Under the pieces are notes generated by a model. It saw nothing but the letters and a program-made list of their open reading frames with translations, searched no databases and was not told the DNA's origin. A program made the translations under genes and the position numbers. Shown one piece after another: positions 44,621 to 55,911 of a stretch of 64,000 nt of DNA. The DNA is from Larix kaempferi (Eukaryota > Streptophyta > Pinopsida > Pinales > Pinaceae), in the NCBI GenBank assembly GCA_027924585.1, contig BSBM01000865.1, positions 868,001 to 932,000 on the forward strand, read 5' to 3'. How positions within the stretch are numbered: position 1 is the first letter of the stretch; every line of letters starts with the position of its first letter.

Positions 44621-46445
44621 TCGGTTATTTTAAGCAGGTTTAAAAGTGCCACTCGAGTTTCATGTGTTTTAACACTTTTCTTTTTTTGGGGGCCTGTAGA
44701 ACATTTAATGGGAGTTGTTTAACACATAGATGATATTGGCATTTCGAAAATGGTTAGATCGTAGTTTTTCATGGTTAAGAATTTTAATTTTTTTTAAAGA
44801 AATTTTTTAATTTATTGGTTTTGTAATTAGAGTAATTTATGGTGTAGTTTAAATATTTTATGTTTTTATTGTTTTTGGCATATTTTTCTGTTTAATTTTG
44901 TTTTTATTTGGATTGGAAATCTTTAAAAAATCTTAGAATCACATATATTCGTTATGGAAATTGCATAATTTGGGTGTTATGGAGATATTTGAAAATGTTG
45001 AATTTATTTATAAAGTTAAAATATAGAAATTTAAATTTTACCAAAAAAAGAATTACTAGATTCCAACCAAAACCCACTATCCAAAATATAAAATAAATAA
45101 ATCAAACATTTTTAATTAAATTTTGAAAAAAAAAATTGAAAATTAAAAACAAAACCATCTCATTCTTAAAATGTATATGATTTCAATATATCAACACATG
45201 TTGTATTCAGGAAATCGAAAAGAGAAATATTTAATTCCAATATAAGTGAAATCTAAGTAGCTAACCTTAGTGTTATCCCATTATTAATCACTTATCTTCT
45301 ATCTAAATAGATGAAAAATAGATGTAGCTTATCTTCGATACGTGGATGCTATCTTTTTCCTACAAGCATGCTTTCTTCTTCAATATATGATATAGTTGCA
45401 TGGAGATCCATTGCTATAATGCAATATTTAACTATCATAACTTATGCAAATGGAAACTTGGAAACTCATGGAAACTTTAATTTTCGGTTTCTGCATCGTT
45501 TTTTAAGTATTTTTTTACTATGGTTAAGTGTGTTTGCTTTTACATTTTTCTTTAGTTATATGCATTTATTTAAATTTTCAATTTAATATCCAAGGGCTAT
45601 GGAGAATTCATATCAAGATGTATACTTAATTTTTTTAAACAAGGTATACTCAAGGTAAATCACCTTTAATTTACATTTAGTTGTTAATGTTAATATACTT
45701 ATTTAAAAAAATATCTGGTATTTTTAATAGATGATAACTAATCATTCAATTATGGATTTTTCTTATTTTTCAAGAAAGACTCACAACTTAAATTATAGGT
45801 GATTCAAGAACAAAAGTTTGTATTTTATTTTTTTGAAGTTTGACTTTATCAATAGTTTCAATGAAGATTCTTCTTTCTTTGTTCTTAGAATTAAATCTCT
45901 TCCCCTCTAAAAACGGTGTGTTTTCAACTATGAAATGAAATAGTGAATAAATTTTAGTTGAATGTCTTGCTTTGTGAAACACAATCAAGATTCCAACAAT
46001 CATTTTTTTTACCAATGTGACTCTGGTTCACTATTTTCCAATTAACGAGTCCTTTTCACTCTATCTTGGACTCTACATATTGTAACAGAGAACTCGGCCT
46101 ATGGATAGTTAAACTCTCTCATGGGATTGGAAAGGTCCCTAGACACCAAACCCAAGAAAGAAAGGAAACAAATGGTTGTCTACTCTCCTATATCTAGCAC
46201 AATTCACAAACATTCATATAAGAGAAGAGAAAGAAGATGGAAATGCCTTACATCTGCAAACAACATAGGGAACCAACCTTCCAAGCATACAAATGTTGTT
46301 GAATATGATTTCCATTGATGCCAAAAGTATTCATTAAATGACAAAGGATATGATGATATGGAATGTATGATGATGTGGCATGTGTGATGAGTGTGAAAAT
46401 CCATCTGATGGTATTCTAGTACCTTCATGATGTCATAGTTACAAT
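44621..46445. other. AT-rich duplicated sequence, copy A
   Basis: Long T-rich and A-rich stretches. A 91-codon hydrophobic frame at 45311-45586 is also open in copy B (57442-57717), but the differences fall on coding and silent positions as expected of noncoding DNA (about 9 replacement, 4 silent). No gene assigned. Confidence 0.5.
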
Positions 46446-46452
46446 TTGACAT

Positions 46453-46465
46453 CACTATATAAAGG
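46453..46465 (+). promoter_or_regulatory. TATA-like box, copy A
   Basis: actatataaagg lies in both copies (copy B near 58648, attatataaagg), close to the point where similarity between the copies ends. It could be an old promoter or a TATA box of an LTR. Confidence 0.35.
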
Positions 46466-47639
46466 TTTGGCAGCATTAGGGGAGTTTTGTGGTCTAAAAT
46501 GGGCCTCCTAAGGGAAATAATAAAATAAAAGTTTTAATAATAAAATAATAGTTCTAAATTTTAAAGAGGAAAAAGAAAAATTACCTTTTCTTATCGTATT
46601 TTTTGGCATATATCCTTAACACTTTACCCAAATTTCAAGTTTGGACACTCGTTGGATGTAGATTTTAATTCTGCATCCAACCCATACCCACACACCGTAC
46701 TTCTGAGGCACCCACGACATGAAAAAAATGTATTAAAATCTGCATCCAACAAGTGCCCAAACTTGAGGTAGCGGTAGCAGCAAGAAAAGACAGAGACCAA
46801 GAAAATGAAGAATAACCAGTGACAAAATTGAAGAAATAAGAAGATCTGGAAATATGATAAAACCAAATCAGGGTGGTAGGGTGATGCTAGGGTAGGCTAC
46901 AAACTTGCAGGGGGTTGTAACCTCCTTCCAGTAGTGGATGGAAACCAGAGGTGTTGTGGCATCCTTATATGTTGGTGTAGATAGAAAAACTGGGGTGTTT
47001 GTGCATCCTTTCTGTAGTAGCAGAAAAACAATTTTGTAAAATTCATCTTATTAATGAATTTGGTTTTTTGGTTTTCTCTTTGAGGTTTCCACGATAAAAT
47101 TATGTGTCCTTACTTTTCTGATTCATTGTTTATCTTGTTTTAATACTAATTGTTTTAAAAATAAGGCAATACTGATTCATCCCCCCCCCCTCAGTATTAC
47201 TGTAGAAAACAACAAATGTACTTAATCTATCTCTAAATAAAACATACCATACATCAAATGAACAACAAACATAATATCATAGAATAGGCCAAGTTAGATT
47301 AATAGGAAATCCATGAAGACATGTACTTCAAAATGGATTATACCTGACCTTGTTCTAGCATGATCATCCTCCCAGCTCTCCTTCAGATACTTTTGAAAGT
47401 CATAAGATCATAAGTTCCATCTCTTCAAGTGTTTACCACCTTCTTGAGCCATAGGTATGAGGTCCATTTTATAGGTTAGGGAGGCCAAACCAATTAAGAG
47501 AGATCTTAGGATCAAGAGAGGATGATTAGGAACAAGTATCTTGAGGGTACTTATATTAGGAAGAGGCTAGGATTCGAAGGAGGGAGCTAAGCCTACAAAA
47601 TCTCACCCAAAATTGAATCTCCAAAACGAAGGAATTTGG

Positions 47640-47800
47640 TCCAACTAACATTTTTCGCTCCCCTAAAGTGGTGTACAGAGTGAAAAAGGGATATTTTCTC
47701 CCCCCCACAAGCATATAGAGAGTGGAAATAGGGAGATTTTTTCTCCCCTAACACTAGAAACTGAGAATTGTCATGCCTCTAAGGAATGATAGGGAGCGAA
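47640..47800 (+). repeat. Short degenerate tandem repeat (ttttctccccc... units)
   Basis: About four units of roughly 40-60 bp, each with a T4-C-T-C4 block and a gag(t/c)ga(a/g)aa block. Mostly within DNA missing from copy B. Confidence 0.55.
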
Positions 47801-48174
47801 AATATCCTGAAAAGGCTCAAAAATCATGATTTGGCAAGTGGTTTTCAAACCCCTCTTTGTTGGATTGGCTTCCAAATCTGATTAGGGAAGGGACAAACAA
47901 AATGATGAAGGGTCGTAACACTTCCTAGGAGGTATAAAAATCATGTTTCTCATGGTGATATGACATGAAGACCATAAACAATACATGGTGTGACATTTTA
48001 AGCTATAACAGATGACCCCTAAAGTGTGAGGTCAAAAGAAATCTGATGGTCGAAACAGTTTACCAAAACATGGGTGCAAAGGGATATCTGAAAGAGAGAC
48101 GGAAAGGAGAACTGCAAGAAAATGCCAAAATGTATATCAACATCATTCCTGAGGAGGGCATACCTATTCTCAAA

Positions 48175-48420
48175 ATAAATTGACTCAAAGCATGGTTGTT
48201 GACCAATACATTGCAGATCCATGATATTACGAACTCAGGCCAAGGCCACCGACATACATTGTGGATCTATACCTATATGACTGAACAAAATCATGGCTAC
48301 AAGAATTAAAAGTAGATCCATGATGAGATAATAACATAGCCACGACCAATACAAATTGGATCTGTGTGATAGTACATTAATGAGGTAACCAACACGATGT
48401 CCATATGGGAACCTGCTCAA
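48175..48420 (+). repeat. About 58-bp degenerate repeat (gatcca(t/c) units), copy A
   Basis: Phrases cattgcagatccatgat, cattgtggatctatacc, aagtagatccatgatg and aaattggatctgtgtg are spaced about 50-60 bp. The same set lies in copy B at 60405-60590. Confidence 0.6.
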
Positions 48421-48524
48421 AAAATATCCATCGCAACCTGGGTAAAAACACAATAAGGATCCCTTTGCACAGGCTGGTGTGAAAACACTAACTACAATAA
48501 ATATGCACTCGACACAAGTACACT

Positions 48525-48605
48525 AAGAAGGAGTGGTGCCACTCCTTCTTCTTCCCAAGCGCCGCGTCTTCACGAAGGCGTGATTCTGAGAATCGCACCA
48601 CCTCG
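48525..48605 (+). other. Hairpin cluster
   Basis: Perfect inverted repeat at 48525-48550: arms aagaaggagtgg and ccactccttctt, 2-base loop. Two shorter ones follow: cacg/cgtg at 48571-48582 and gattct/agaatc at 48582-48594. They directly precede the G-rich tract. Confidence 0.9.
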
Positions 48606-48606
48606 T

Positions 48607-48828
48607 GAGAGGGGCTGGATGGGTGCTTTGTGGCCCGAGGGGAGGGCAATGGGGCAGGGTGCGGGGGGTGGGGGAGAGGTGGAGGGAAGGGCTTAGAGGG
48701 GGGAGATGGGAGGGGGAAGGGGGACGAGAGGGAGGGGAGGGGAGGAGAGGGGGTAGGGAGGTGCGGCGGGAGGGGTGGAGTAGAGGGGAGGGTAGAGGAG
48801 GTAGGGGAGCGCAGGAGGGGGATGGGGT
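48607..48828 (+). repeat. 220-bp G-rich tract (G-quadruplex-prone)
   Basis: Almost all G and A with many runs of three to six Gs (e.g. tgcggggggtgggggagagg). The strand has few C and T. Two overlapping frames (48605-48889, 48630-48860) are open only because G-rich codons are not stops; their Gly/Arg products are not evidence of a gene. Confidence 0.95.
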
Positions 48829-49450
48829 TTGGAATTTTTGTTTTTTCTTTTTCTTTTTAATTAAATTTTCAATATATTTTAAAAGTTGAATTTTGTTTTT
48901 TATATATATTTTTTTATAAAGTTTAATTTTTTGTTTTTTTTATATATAAATATTTTATATAGTTTTTTTTTAATTTAATTTTTTTTTATAGTTTAGGATT
49001 TTGATATTATTTTTAATTCAATATTTTGAGTAGTGTTTTTTCAAAAAAGATTATTAAATTTTCTCGATATTTCAATTTTTTTTCTTTTTAAACGTAAATA
49101 ATTCTAGAAAAAATAATTGAATTGAATTTTTTCTTTTAATTATTCAAACATTTTTATGGTTTTCAAGTTTTTTTAAATCTTAATTTTTTCGTTAATAAAT
49201 TTGTTTTGCTTTTTTTTAAATTTGTCTTTTATTTTTTTTAATTTGTGTTTTATTTTGATTTTTTTACAATTTTTTCTTTTACATTTATCTTTTAAATTTT
49301 TTGTTTTATAAAATTTCTTTTAAGGTTGAAATTTTTATTTGTTAATTTGGTATTTGAATATTTTTAGTAAAATGGGTATTTTTGAATTTTTGAATTTTCA
49401 TATTTTTTATTTTTATTTTTTAATTTTAAGAGGACCACTTTTCAATCAAA
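48829..49450 (+). repeat. C-poor, T-rich tract
   Basis: About 600 bp made mostly of T and A with few Cs on this strand. It continues the strand bias of the G-rich tract with T in place of G. No gene. Confidence 0.85.
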
Positions 49451-49930
49451 TGGGCGGTTTAGGGTTTTGATTAGAATGATACCATCAATGGTTCATTTTC
49501 AGTTGGTTTTTGGTGCTTTTGATGCAAAAATAATATTTTTTATGACAAAATTTTTCGTTTGTTATATATAGTTCTTGTTTTAGAGTATACTTCATTTCAT
49601 CTTTCTCCCTTGTGCACCTAAATATCATAACTTCCACATTTTATGGTTTTATTATGAATAATATTATAAATTCTTGTATTTTTTATGAAAATAGTGGTCT
49701 TACTTATTTATTGAATAATTTGCATTTAACTTAATGTATTTTTTATACAGTTTTCCTAATAGATTAAATAGGCACAAATTTCAATTTTGATAAAATCATA
49801 TAAGAATGCCATTATTTGAAAACGTGTGCTACATGTAGCATTAGTTTTCAATTTAGAGCTTGATTTTAAGGTTTTTGCAAATTTGATTAGGTTTTTTTTG
49901 TGTTTTTTATGCAAAAATATGGGTTTTTAT
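49451..49930. other. AT-rich intergenic sequence
   Basis: Nothing recognisable. Confidence 0.35.
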
Positions 49931-51230
49931 GGCTAGAGTTCTCGTTTTGAGTATATAGTTCTCGTCAAGTTGTATAACATATTGGTTGCATTGATTTCAA
50001 AAAAAATTACTATAGCCGACATAAGAAATAGAAAAAATAGAAGGGATTTGAACCTTAATAAAAAAACATGGTTGCATTGATTTAAACAATGAGTAAAACT
50101 AATATTATAAATATAAGAAGTAAAAAGGATAAAGAATAGCTGACATAAAAAAGTCAACAATGAGTAAAACAAATATTAGAAATATAAGAAGTAGAAACAT
50201 GGTTGCATTGATTGCAAAAAAAATACTATAACCGACATAAGAAATAGAAAAAATAGAAGGGATTTGAACCTTAATAAAAAACATGGTTGCATTGATTTCA
50301 ACAATAAGTAAAACAAATATTAGAAATATAAGAAGTAAAAAAGATAAATAATAGTTGACATAAAAAGTAAAAACATGGTTGCATTGATTTCAACAATGTG
50401 TAAAACAAATATTAGAAATATAAGAAGTAAAAAGATAAATATTAGCTCACATAAAAAATAGAAACATAAGAAATAAAAGAAAGAAGTTAAAAGTATACTA
50501 TAGTAGCCATAAGAAATAGAAACAAAAGAAGTAAAATAAATACTATAGCCGACATAAGAAATAGAAAAATAGAAGGGATTTGAACCTTAAGCCCAAAAGA
50601 GAAGATGCATATTGATTTGATTCATTGCATTGATTTCAACAATGCATTGTTTTTTTGTTATTTACATATGTCAATTGAATTCATCAATTTAATAAAAAAA
50701 TGTTACAAAAAAATATATTATAGCCTACATATAAACTAGAAATATAAGAAGTAAAAAATATAAAGAAGTAAAAAATATTATAGCTGACATAAAAAGTAGA
50801 AATATAAGAAATAAAATAGAGAAGTAAAAAATATATTATGGTAGACATAAGAAGTAGAAACAAAAGAAATAAAAAAAAGTAAAAAATATATTATGGTAGA
50901 CATAAGAAGTAGAAACAAAAGAAATAAAAAAAAAATTACTATAGCTACATAAGAAATAGAAAAAATAGAAGGGATTTGAACCTTAATAAAAAATATAGTT
51001 GCATTGATTTCAACAATGAGTAAAAGATAAAGAAGTAAAAAATATTATAGTTGACATAAAAAGTAGAAATATAAGAAATAAAATAAAGAAGTAAAAAATA
51101 TATTATAGTAGACATAAGAAATAGAAACAAAAGAAGTAAAAAAAATTACTATAACCGGTATAAGAAATAGAAAAAATAGAAGTGATTTGAACCTTATGTC
51201 CAATCATCTCACTACTTACCAATAGACAAC
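49931..51230 (-). repeat. Complex array of tRNA B-box-bearing repeats
   Basis: The block agaaatagaaaaaatagaag followed by g(g/t)gatttgaacctta recurs with its core at 50043, 50259, 50575, 50971 and 51182 (spacings 216, 316, 396, 211). Between them, catggttgcattgatttc and gaaatataagaagtaaaaa(g) phrases repeat. On the minus strand each core reads AAGGTTCAAATCCC (last copy ATCA), which fits the Pol III B box GGTTCRANNCC. The array may be multiplied 3' pieces of a tRNA-derived SINE, or a satellite that captured one. Confidence 0.6.
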
Positions 51231-51462
51231 AAACAAATGTTCCTAAAAAACACAAGATGTATAAAAGCATTGTTTTTTTCTTTTACATGTATGCATTGAA
51301 TTTATCAATTCAATAAAAAACATTATTGCATTGATTTCAACAGTGCATTGTTTAATAAACCATAACAAATGTTCTTCAAAAACACAAGATGCATATTAAT
51401 TTGATTATTTGTATTGATTTCAACAATGTTTTTTTTGTTATTTACATCTATAACTCCAAGCA

Positions 51463-51540
51463 AAAAGGGTTTTGAACCTTGGTCTCTAGGTTAACACAAG
51501 CCCAATAACCTTACTACTTACTAATAGACCACACAAATGT
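51463..51540 (-). repeat. tRNA-like (SINE-like) head
   Basis: The minus strand reads TGGTCTATTAG (fits A box TRGYNNANNNG), then about 50 bases later AAGGTTCAAAACCC (B box). A related pair lies at 51180-51245 (TTGTCTATTGG ... AAGGTTCAAATCA). There is no cloverleaf-compatible acceptor stem, so not a tRNA gene. Confidence 0.45.
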
Positions 51541-51845
51541 TGTTAAATAATACAAGATGCATATTTATTTGGTTCTTTGCATTGATTTTAGCAATGCATA
51601 TTTTGTTTTGTTTTTTACATGTATGCATTCAATTTAACAATTTAATCAAAAGTAAAAAATTTGCATTCATTTCAACAATGCATTGTTTTTTGTTATTTAC
51701 ATTTATACATTGAAATTATCTATTTAATAAAAAAACTATTTGCAATGATTTCAACATATTAAAGTTTTTTTCCTTGTTGAAATTATCTATTTAATAGAAA
51801 AACTATTTCCCTTGATTGCAATGAAGCTTTGAGGACAAAGCTTCC

Positions 51846-52260
51846 CTTAAGGGGAAGGCAATGTAACAATAAAATAACAAATTAATATTAATATTAATTT
51901 ATTATAATTAAAGACTATATCTAAAGTCAATAGTCATGCCCTTTTATGAAAAGGTGCATGACGGGCTTATATAAATCTCAAACCTATGTAACTATTAATT
52001 ATCTACCATACATTACATTTTTACATTACTATTGATCCATTTATGGACCACTTATGTTACTTACATTGGGATTTCACGTAAGAACAGTATTTTACTGTTC
52101 CATTACTTTACTTACATTGGGTTAAAATATGAGAATTGCATATGTTTCACACCACACTCTGTCAATCTACCAATTTCATATCATGTAAATGTAAGTATAA
52201 CCATAGAGAGCTCATGTTTTCTATAAGCTTAATAAATTAACTCCATAAAAATTAAAAATT
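51846..52260 (+). repeat. Gypsy-like polypurine tract and LTR start
   Basis: The phrase cttaaggggaaggcaa ends at 51861 and TGTAACAATAAAA begins at 51862. This is the classic junction at the 3' end of plant Ty3/gypsy elements. The TATA-like cttatataaatc follows near 51968. The end of the LTR and any internal coding region were not found. Confidence 0.45.
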
Positions 52261-53444
52261 GAAACCCTTTTATGGATGGACTCCCCTACATTCCTATCAA
52301 AACAAACATCATTGATGTTTGAACCCAAATCAACATAGCAAAATTCCTCTTACTCTCCAATAACACTATATGATCATGTGCATAGATTGGATTTGGGTCA
52401 TTCACAAGATGCAATGAATTTCATCCACTTCCTCTACATTTATTCTTGCAATCAAGGGAATTAACAACATTTAGTTACATTTTCTTGAGTTAAATCTAGA
52501 TTTTTTTTTAAATCTTTACAAGAGAAGGAAAAATCTCCATTTTTAGGTTTCAAGCATGCAATATTTATAAAGATACACCGATGGTGAAACTTATATGATA
52601 CCATTTCATGGTAATGATAACACATAGGGTATGTAAATATGGATTTATATGTTCACCTATGTTCATGTCAGTTCTAATACAATATTAAGACAGATGCCTT
52701 GCATATAAGAATTGAAATTACAATTATGAATGTGCCAAATATAACTCAATATAAAAACTATTCCTAATTGGCAATGTGAAAATGTTAAAGAAGAATACAA
52801 AAAGTTGAAAGAAATAATTAATCAAGAAAGATTAATCTAACTTTTCTTGGTTCTAGTGAGCCAAGAAAGATTTATCTCACTTTTCTTAGTTGTCATGGAA
52901 CAAAGTTTGATTGAATCTCAATACCCACCTAAAACCCAACCCAAAAAATGAAGATTTACATCTTTTACTCGAATTCCAAATACAATACGATCGTTCAACT
53001 CCAGAATTCCCAATTAGCAACATATCTTAACTTAAAGATGAAAAAAAATATAACATCAATTCAAACCAAGCTTAAATAAGCTATTAAATTAGTATTGCTC
53101 AAGGCCAGTAATCCAAAGAGACTTCCATCGATATTATCATTGGTACACTATTATCAGATTTATGCAAAACTTAGGATCATACACAATATCTAATAAAAAT
53201 GGAGTGTCCTTAAGTTTTAGGTGGGTATGAATTGAGCCCATGATTTGGAGATATGAATCCATCCCATGATTTGGAGGTTATTCCTCATCCCACCCAAATA
53301 AAAAATACCCCGATATTTATATTACTATGTCAAATTAAAACCCCCCCTTGACCCCTTAATACGGGGCAATATATTTTCGAGGTTTTTAAGAGTATTCAAA
53401 CCCCCAATATGAATGGATGTGATATGATATTGCCTTTATAGTGA
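52261..53444. other. AT-rich intergenic sequence
   Basis: A 35-bp phrase (aagaaagatt(a/t)atct(a/c)acttttctt) occurs twice near 52825 and 52865. Otherwise nothing is recognised. Confidence 0.35.
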
Positions 53445-53445
53445 A

Positions 53446-54038
53446 CACCCCATGGGTAGATGTTATAAGGAGCAATCTGGATTTGAGGAAGCATGGATGT
53501 CTAATCCTCTGATCTCTGATAATTCCTATTTCAAGAAACTTGTTAGTGGAGAGAAAGAAGGTTTTCTTCAGCTTCCTTCTGATAAGGCATTGTTGGAGGA
53601 TCCAGTTTTCCAATCTTATGTACAGAAGTATGCAACGGTATGTGCCAGTACATTTTACATGTAAACTTTTTGTTTGGAGATGCAATTCCGAGTACCGATT
53701 ACTATTTTTTATGGGAGATGAAAAACCACGATAAATCATATATTTTTTGAGTAGTTTCTCATGGTTATGGTTATGATCTGCATCCAATCCTTCCTTGATA
53801 TTGTCTTGTTATGGATGTGTGGCAATCCCATTAGAACGAACTCCGGTGTTTGTAAACAAGATGAGTATGGTGGCTTTGTTGATTATGTGGAAGTCCACCT
53901 GAAACTCTCTAAACTTGGGTAAGTTTAAAACCACTTAACATTATTACTTTTATAGGACCAAATCGCTTTTGGCCAAATGCAACATGATATTTGTAGTAAA
54001 TTCTACATCTTTCACTTTTCAGGTTTGTGGAGGACTAA
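53446..54038 (+). pseudogene. Ascorbate peroxidase 3' fragment, copy B
   Basis: Begins within the exon at [11 protein letters not shown], so the heme-ligand His of the HTLGRC motif is already lost. [20 protein letters not shown] and VQKYAT/gtatgt (exon end 53637) follow. Exon 2 (53860-53918) reads DEYGGFVDYVEVHLKLSKLG; exon 3 ends FVED-stop at 54038. The acceptor before exon 2 reads acaa/GATGAG where copy A has acag, so the AG is apparently mutated (a shifted AG one base on is possible). Not functional. Confidence 0.9.
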
Positions 54039-54839
54039 ACGTTGATCCTTGAACTACATACAATGTTTATATAAAGTTCTGTACAAAATTTGATTGATCC
54101 TTCAATAAAATTCAACTAACCCATTGAGCTATTCAAATATTTAACATATATTTTTATGATCTATCTTTAATATTTGTTATATAATTCAATAAACCTTCAG
54201 TAATGCTTATCAACCTTTCACGGGGCTAGAATTCTCATTTTTCTTGAGCGTTCCATATCACTCAAGAAGCATAGTTACCACACAAAATTGATGTGACATT
54301 GCTAGTTGGAATGACCATAAACCACATGTATCAACCATAGTATCCAAAGCCAACACATATTGACTAAACCCAAGCCAAGAACCTTATAAAGTGAAGAATT
54401 CCAAGTGCTTGGTTTTCACCATAGATGATGCTCCACCATCATCACTCAACTATAGGAGATGCTCAAGTATTGCCTCACGGCCTTATTCGGTTTCACTTAT
54501 CTCTAAGGTGAAATACAAATATACTTATTGCAAGTGTAGGTTCAATATATCTAAGATGCATTCAATGCAAAAATACAACTAAGTATGTTGATATCCATAA
54601 ACTTAAATTGGAGTATTAAAGGTCATGTAATTGTTAGTAGAATTATATGACACTTTCATTTAAAAATGGATAAACATACTTGTTTCACAATTTTGTATTT
54701 CTATCCATGTTCCTTTGCACCTTCTGGGCAATTGCTAATTGAATACTTAAGAATACACAATATTTGTTAAAATTTTCTAATGGAATAGTATTCCAAGCTA
54801 AGGTTTTCTATTAGTTATCATGTAAAATAAAACAAACCG

Positions 54840-55160
54840 TCCCAAGGAAAGCAGTGCAAATTCAGCATCATATCGAGGGAAACCACAGCCACAAAACAAA
54901 GTGATAGGCTTTTCCTCTTGAGTCCTCGGCCGTCCCGAATCATAGTTCCCAACCCTCCATTCTTAATTCAGCCGGCACCTGCAGGGTCAAGCCTTGACGA
55001 TGCACTCATTAAGGAACTCAGTCCGCGCCTAATTGATAGCAAACTTCGTGGGATCATATTTATAGAACATGTTTCCTTCTCTCCCTTTATATATCCATCC
55101 CTTAACCCTAACCCTAAACAAGCTACGTCAATTTGTTTTTCCAATATTTTTTTATTAAAT
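54840..55160 (+). other. CpG-decayed counterpart of the candidate first exon, copy B
   Basis: Same unit as 43200-43530. Several CpG of copy A are TpG or CpA here (for example ttcggcat/ttcagcat, ccacggcc/ccacagcc, gaatcgtag/gaatcatag, ctcgacg/cttgacg), and the ATG is ATA. The frame SPRPSRIIVPNPPFLIQP...SLDDALIKE...LIDSKLRGIIFIEHV stays open. Confidence 0.5.
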
Positions 55161-55911
55161 TTGGTATTTTTTTCGAATTTGTTTTTACTAAATCCGACAC
55201 TAGTTTTTGGGAATTCCATATATGAACTATTCAACTTCACAACTTTATTTTGCATTTAGAAGAACATTTAGTTCACAAACTTTTTTAACTTCACGGAGAT
55301 TAACTTCGCACAAACCTACTCTTAAACAAACTTTTCATTAAAATATAAATAACTTTTATCATCGTAAAACATTTGGGAAATCTTGATTTCTTTTACAGGC
55401 TTTAAATGTAAACAACATTTACACAAATAAATCTGGAGAAGATGTATGACATGCAGATGGAATTTTCTTTGATCTTTCACCTTTTACAGAGCTTGGGTTC
55501 TTAATACACTTCGCAACTATGAGCTTGGGTTCACAAACACATCAGGAACCTATCTTTCTTCTCATTTCTTTCTTCCTTTGTTCCTCTCTTCCTCTCAATT
55601 CCTCTATGTGTTTTCCTATCTTCTTCTTCTTCTATATATACACAAACTTGACATCGGCTTCACCTCAAAGAAAGCCTTCTGAACGACTGACTAACTATGT
55701 GACATCTCTGAGATCTACGAACTGACAAAAAAACTGGCTGAATGACTCACAGAACCGGCAGAGACTAGATACTCAATCAAGTAGTAATTACATTTTTCCA
55801 ACAATTCAGATGCACGAGGGTTTGTAATTGTATCTATAAAATGAAATTCAGACCAAAAAAATCGCCTAATTTCGACGTCGAAAAAACAAAAATGTTGCGC
55901 TATTAGCGTCC
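55161..55911. other. Copy B-specific sequence
   Basis: Differs from the corresponding part of copy A. Contains a pyrimidine-rich stretch at 55555-55640. No gene recognised. Confidence 0.35.

Larger units (their letters stand above)
40305..48510 (+). repeat. Segmental duplication, copy A
   Basis: Matches 53445-60712 in the same orientation. The alignable blocks are about 40305-40930, 42345-46470, 46741-47155 and 47745-48510. Relative to copy B it has about 1.4 kb extra at 40930-42345 and about 590 bp extra at 47156-47745. Different sequence fills 46470-46741. One 276-bp block (45311 versus 57442) differs at 13 positions, about 5 percent. Confidence 0.92.

Noticed and set aside
48605-48889. 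Gly/Arg-rich open frames over the G-rich tract
   Set aside because: Open only because G-rich codons are never stops; composition artefact.
42613-54582. Pair of 62/63-codon frames (42613-42801 and 54391-54582)
   Set aside because: Also corresponding points of the duplication; short, no motif, no splice context. The in-frame 3-bp difference alone is not evidence of coding.
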